NCBI RefSeq assembly: GCF_002732165.1
Contig: NZ_MRZO01000001.1
Location: 653,363-717,362, forward strand
DNA: 64,000 nt
Direction of reading: 5' to 3'
Source: Staphylococcus xylosus
GTDB taxonomy: Bacteria > Bacillota > Bacilli > Staphylococcales > Staphylococcaceae
Shown here: positions 63,976 through 64,000 of the stretch, one piece after another
Layout of the letters: the number at the start of each line of letters is the position of its first letter
Numbering within the stretch: position 1 is the first letter of the stretch
Made by a program: the position numbers and the translations under genes
Notes under the pieces: model-generated
Told to the model about the DNA's origin: nothing
The model's input: only the letters and a program-made list of their open reading frames with translations
Database searches by the model: none

Positions 63976-64000
63976 CCCAAATCACTGCCAATATTATACG

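Larger units (their letters stand above)
63362..64000. other. Gene-free right end with terminators and repeats
   Basis: 639 bp without a supported gene. It holds two terminator-like hairpins oriented for a minus-strand gene outside the window (63649-63673 and 63832-63863), a hairpin-plus-T-run at 63871-63907, and the GC-rich palindromic block at 63908-63975. Confidence 0.55.

Overview
The window is chromosomal DNA of a low-GC staphylococcus, probably a coagulase-negative species. The gene order recG-sdaAA-sdaAB-fakA, the stp-pknB pair, the pyr operon, a dcw cluster running into ileS, bshC and then PSM-beta genes is the Staphylococcus core layout. The proteins resemble but do not match what I remember of S. 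aureus. Five PSM-beta genes instead of two, a short DivIB and a diverged PknB argue against S. aureus. I cannot name the species. Almost every gene lies on the minus strand; only rpmB, rqcH, a 27-residue peptide gene and a ylbP-like gene are on the plus strand.

Layout. 1-5744: 3'-truncated recG, serine dehydratase (sdaAA/sdaAB), fatty acid kinase fakA and its Asp23-like partner. 5993-6181: rpmB, divergent. 6271-15498: def-like, fmt, rsmB, rlmN, stp, pknB, then rsgA, rpe and thiN, covering initiator formylation, rRNA modification, the Ser/Thr kinase-phosphatase pair and ribosome assembly. A 54-bp tandem repeat abuts pknB. 15745-21910: GNAT, a small HTH-like protein, priA, coaBC, rpoZ and gmk. 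22070-26207: rqcH, a VOC protein, a YitT-type membrane protein and small genes. 26230-36540: the pyr operon (pyrR, pyrP, pyrB, pyrC, carA, carB, pyrF, pyrE) with a promoter and two PyrR-type attenuators. 36648-39061: rluD, lspA and a VOC protein. 39311-56694: ileS with a T-box leader, divIVA, ylmH, yggT, sepF, yggS, ylmD, ftsZ, ftsA, divIB, murD, mraY, pbp1, ftsL, rsmH and mraZ. 56843-59993: bshC, ylbP-like and a HAD hydrolase. 60113-60970: five tandem PSM-beta genes. 61478-63361: a large GT2 glycosyltransferase with C-terminal repeats. The right end has no gene, only terminators and a dispersed palindromic repeat.

Most of the window is conserved housekeeping sequence. The points that stand out are: one-base frameshifts in two essential division genes, ftsA and pbp1 (most likely sequence errors); the five-member psm-beta array built by duplication of a two-gene unit; the 54-bp repeat whose last copy forms a hairpin with the end of pknB; a peptide deformylase homologue without its catalytic residues; an unlisted 27-residue membrane peptide gene with its own promoter-like site, RBS and terminator; and the glycosyltransferase with cell-wall-type repeats. 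I saw no rRNA, tRNA, CRISPR array, prophage or complete insertion sequence.
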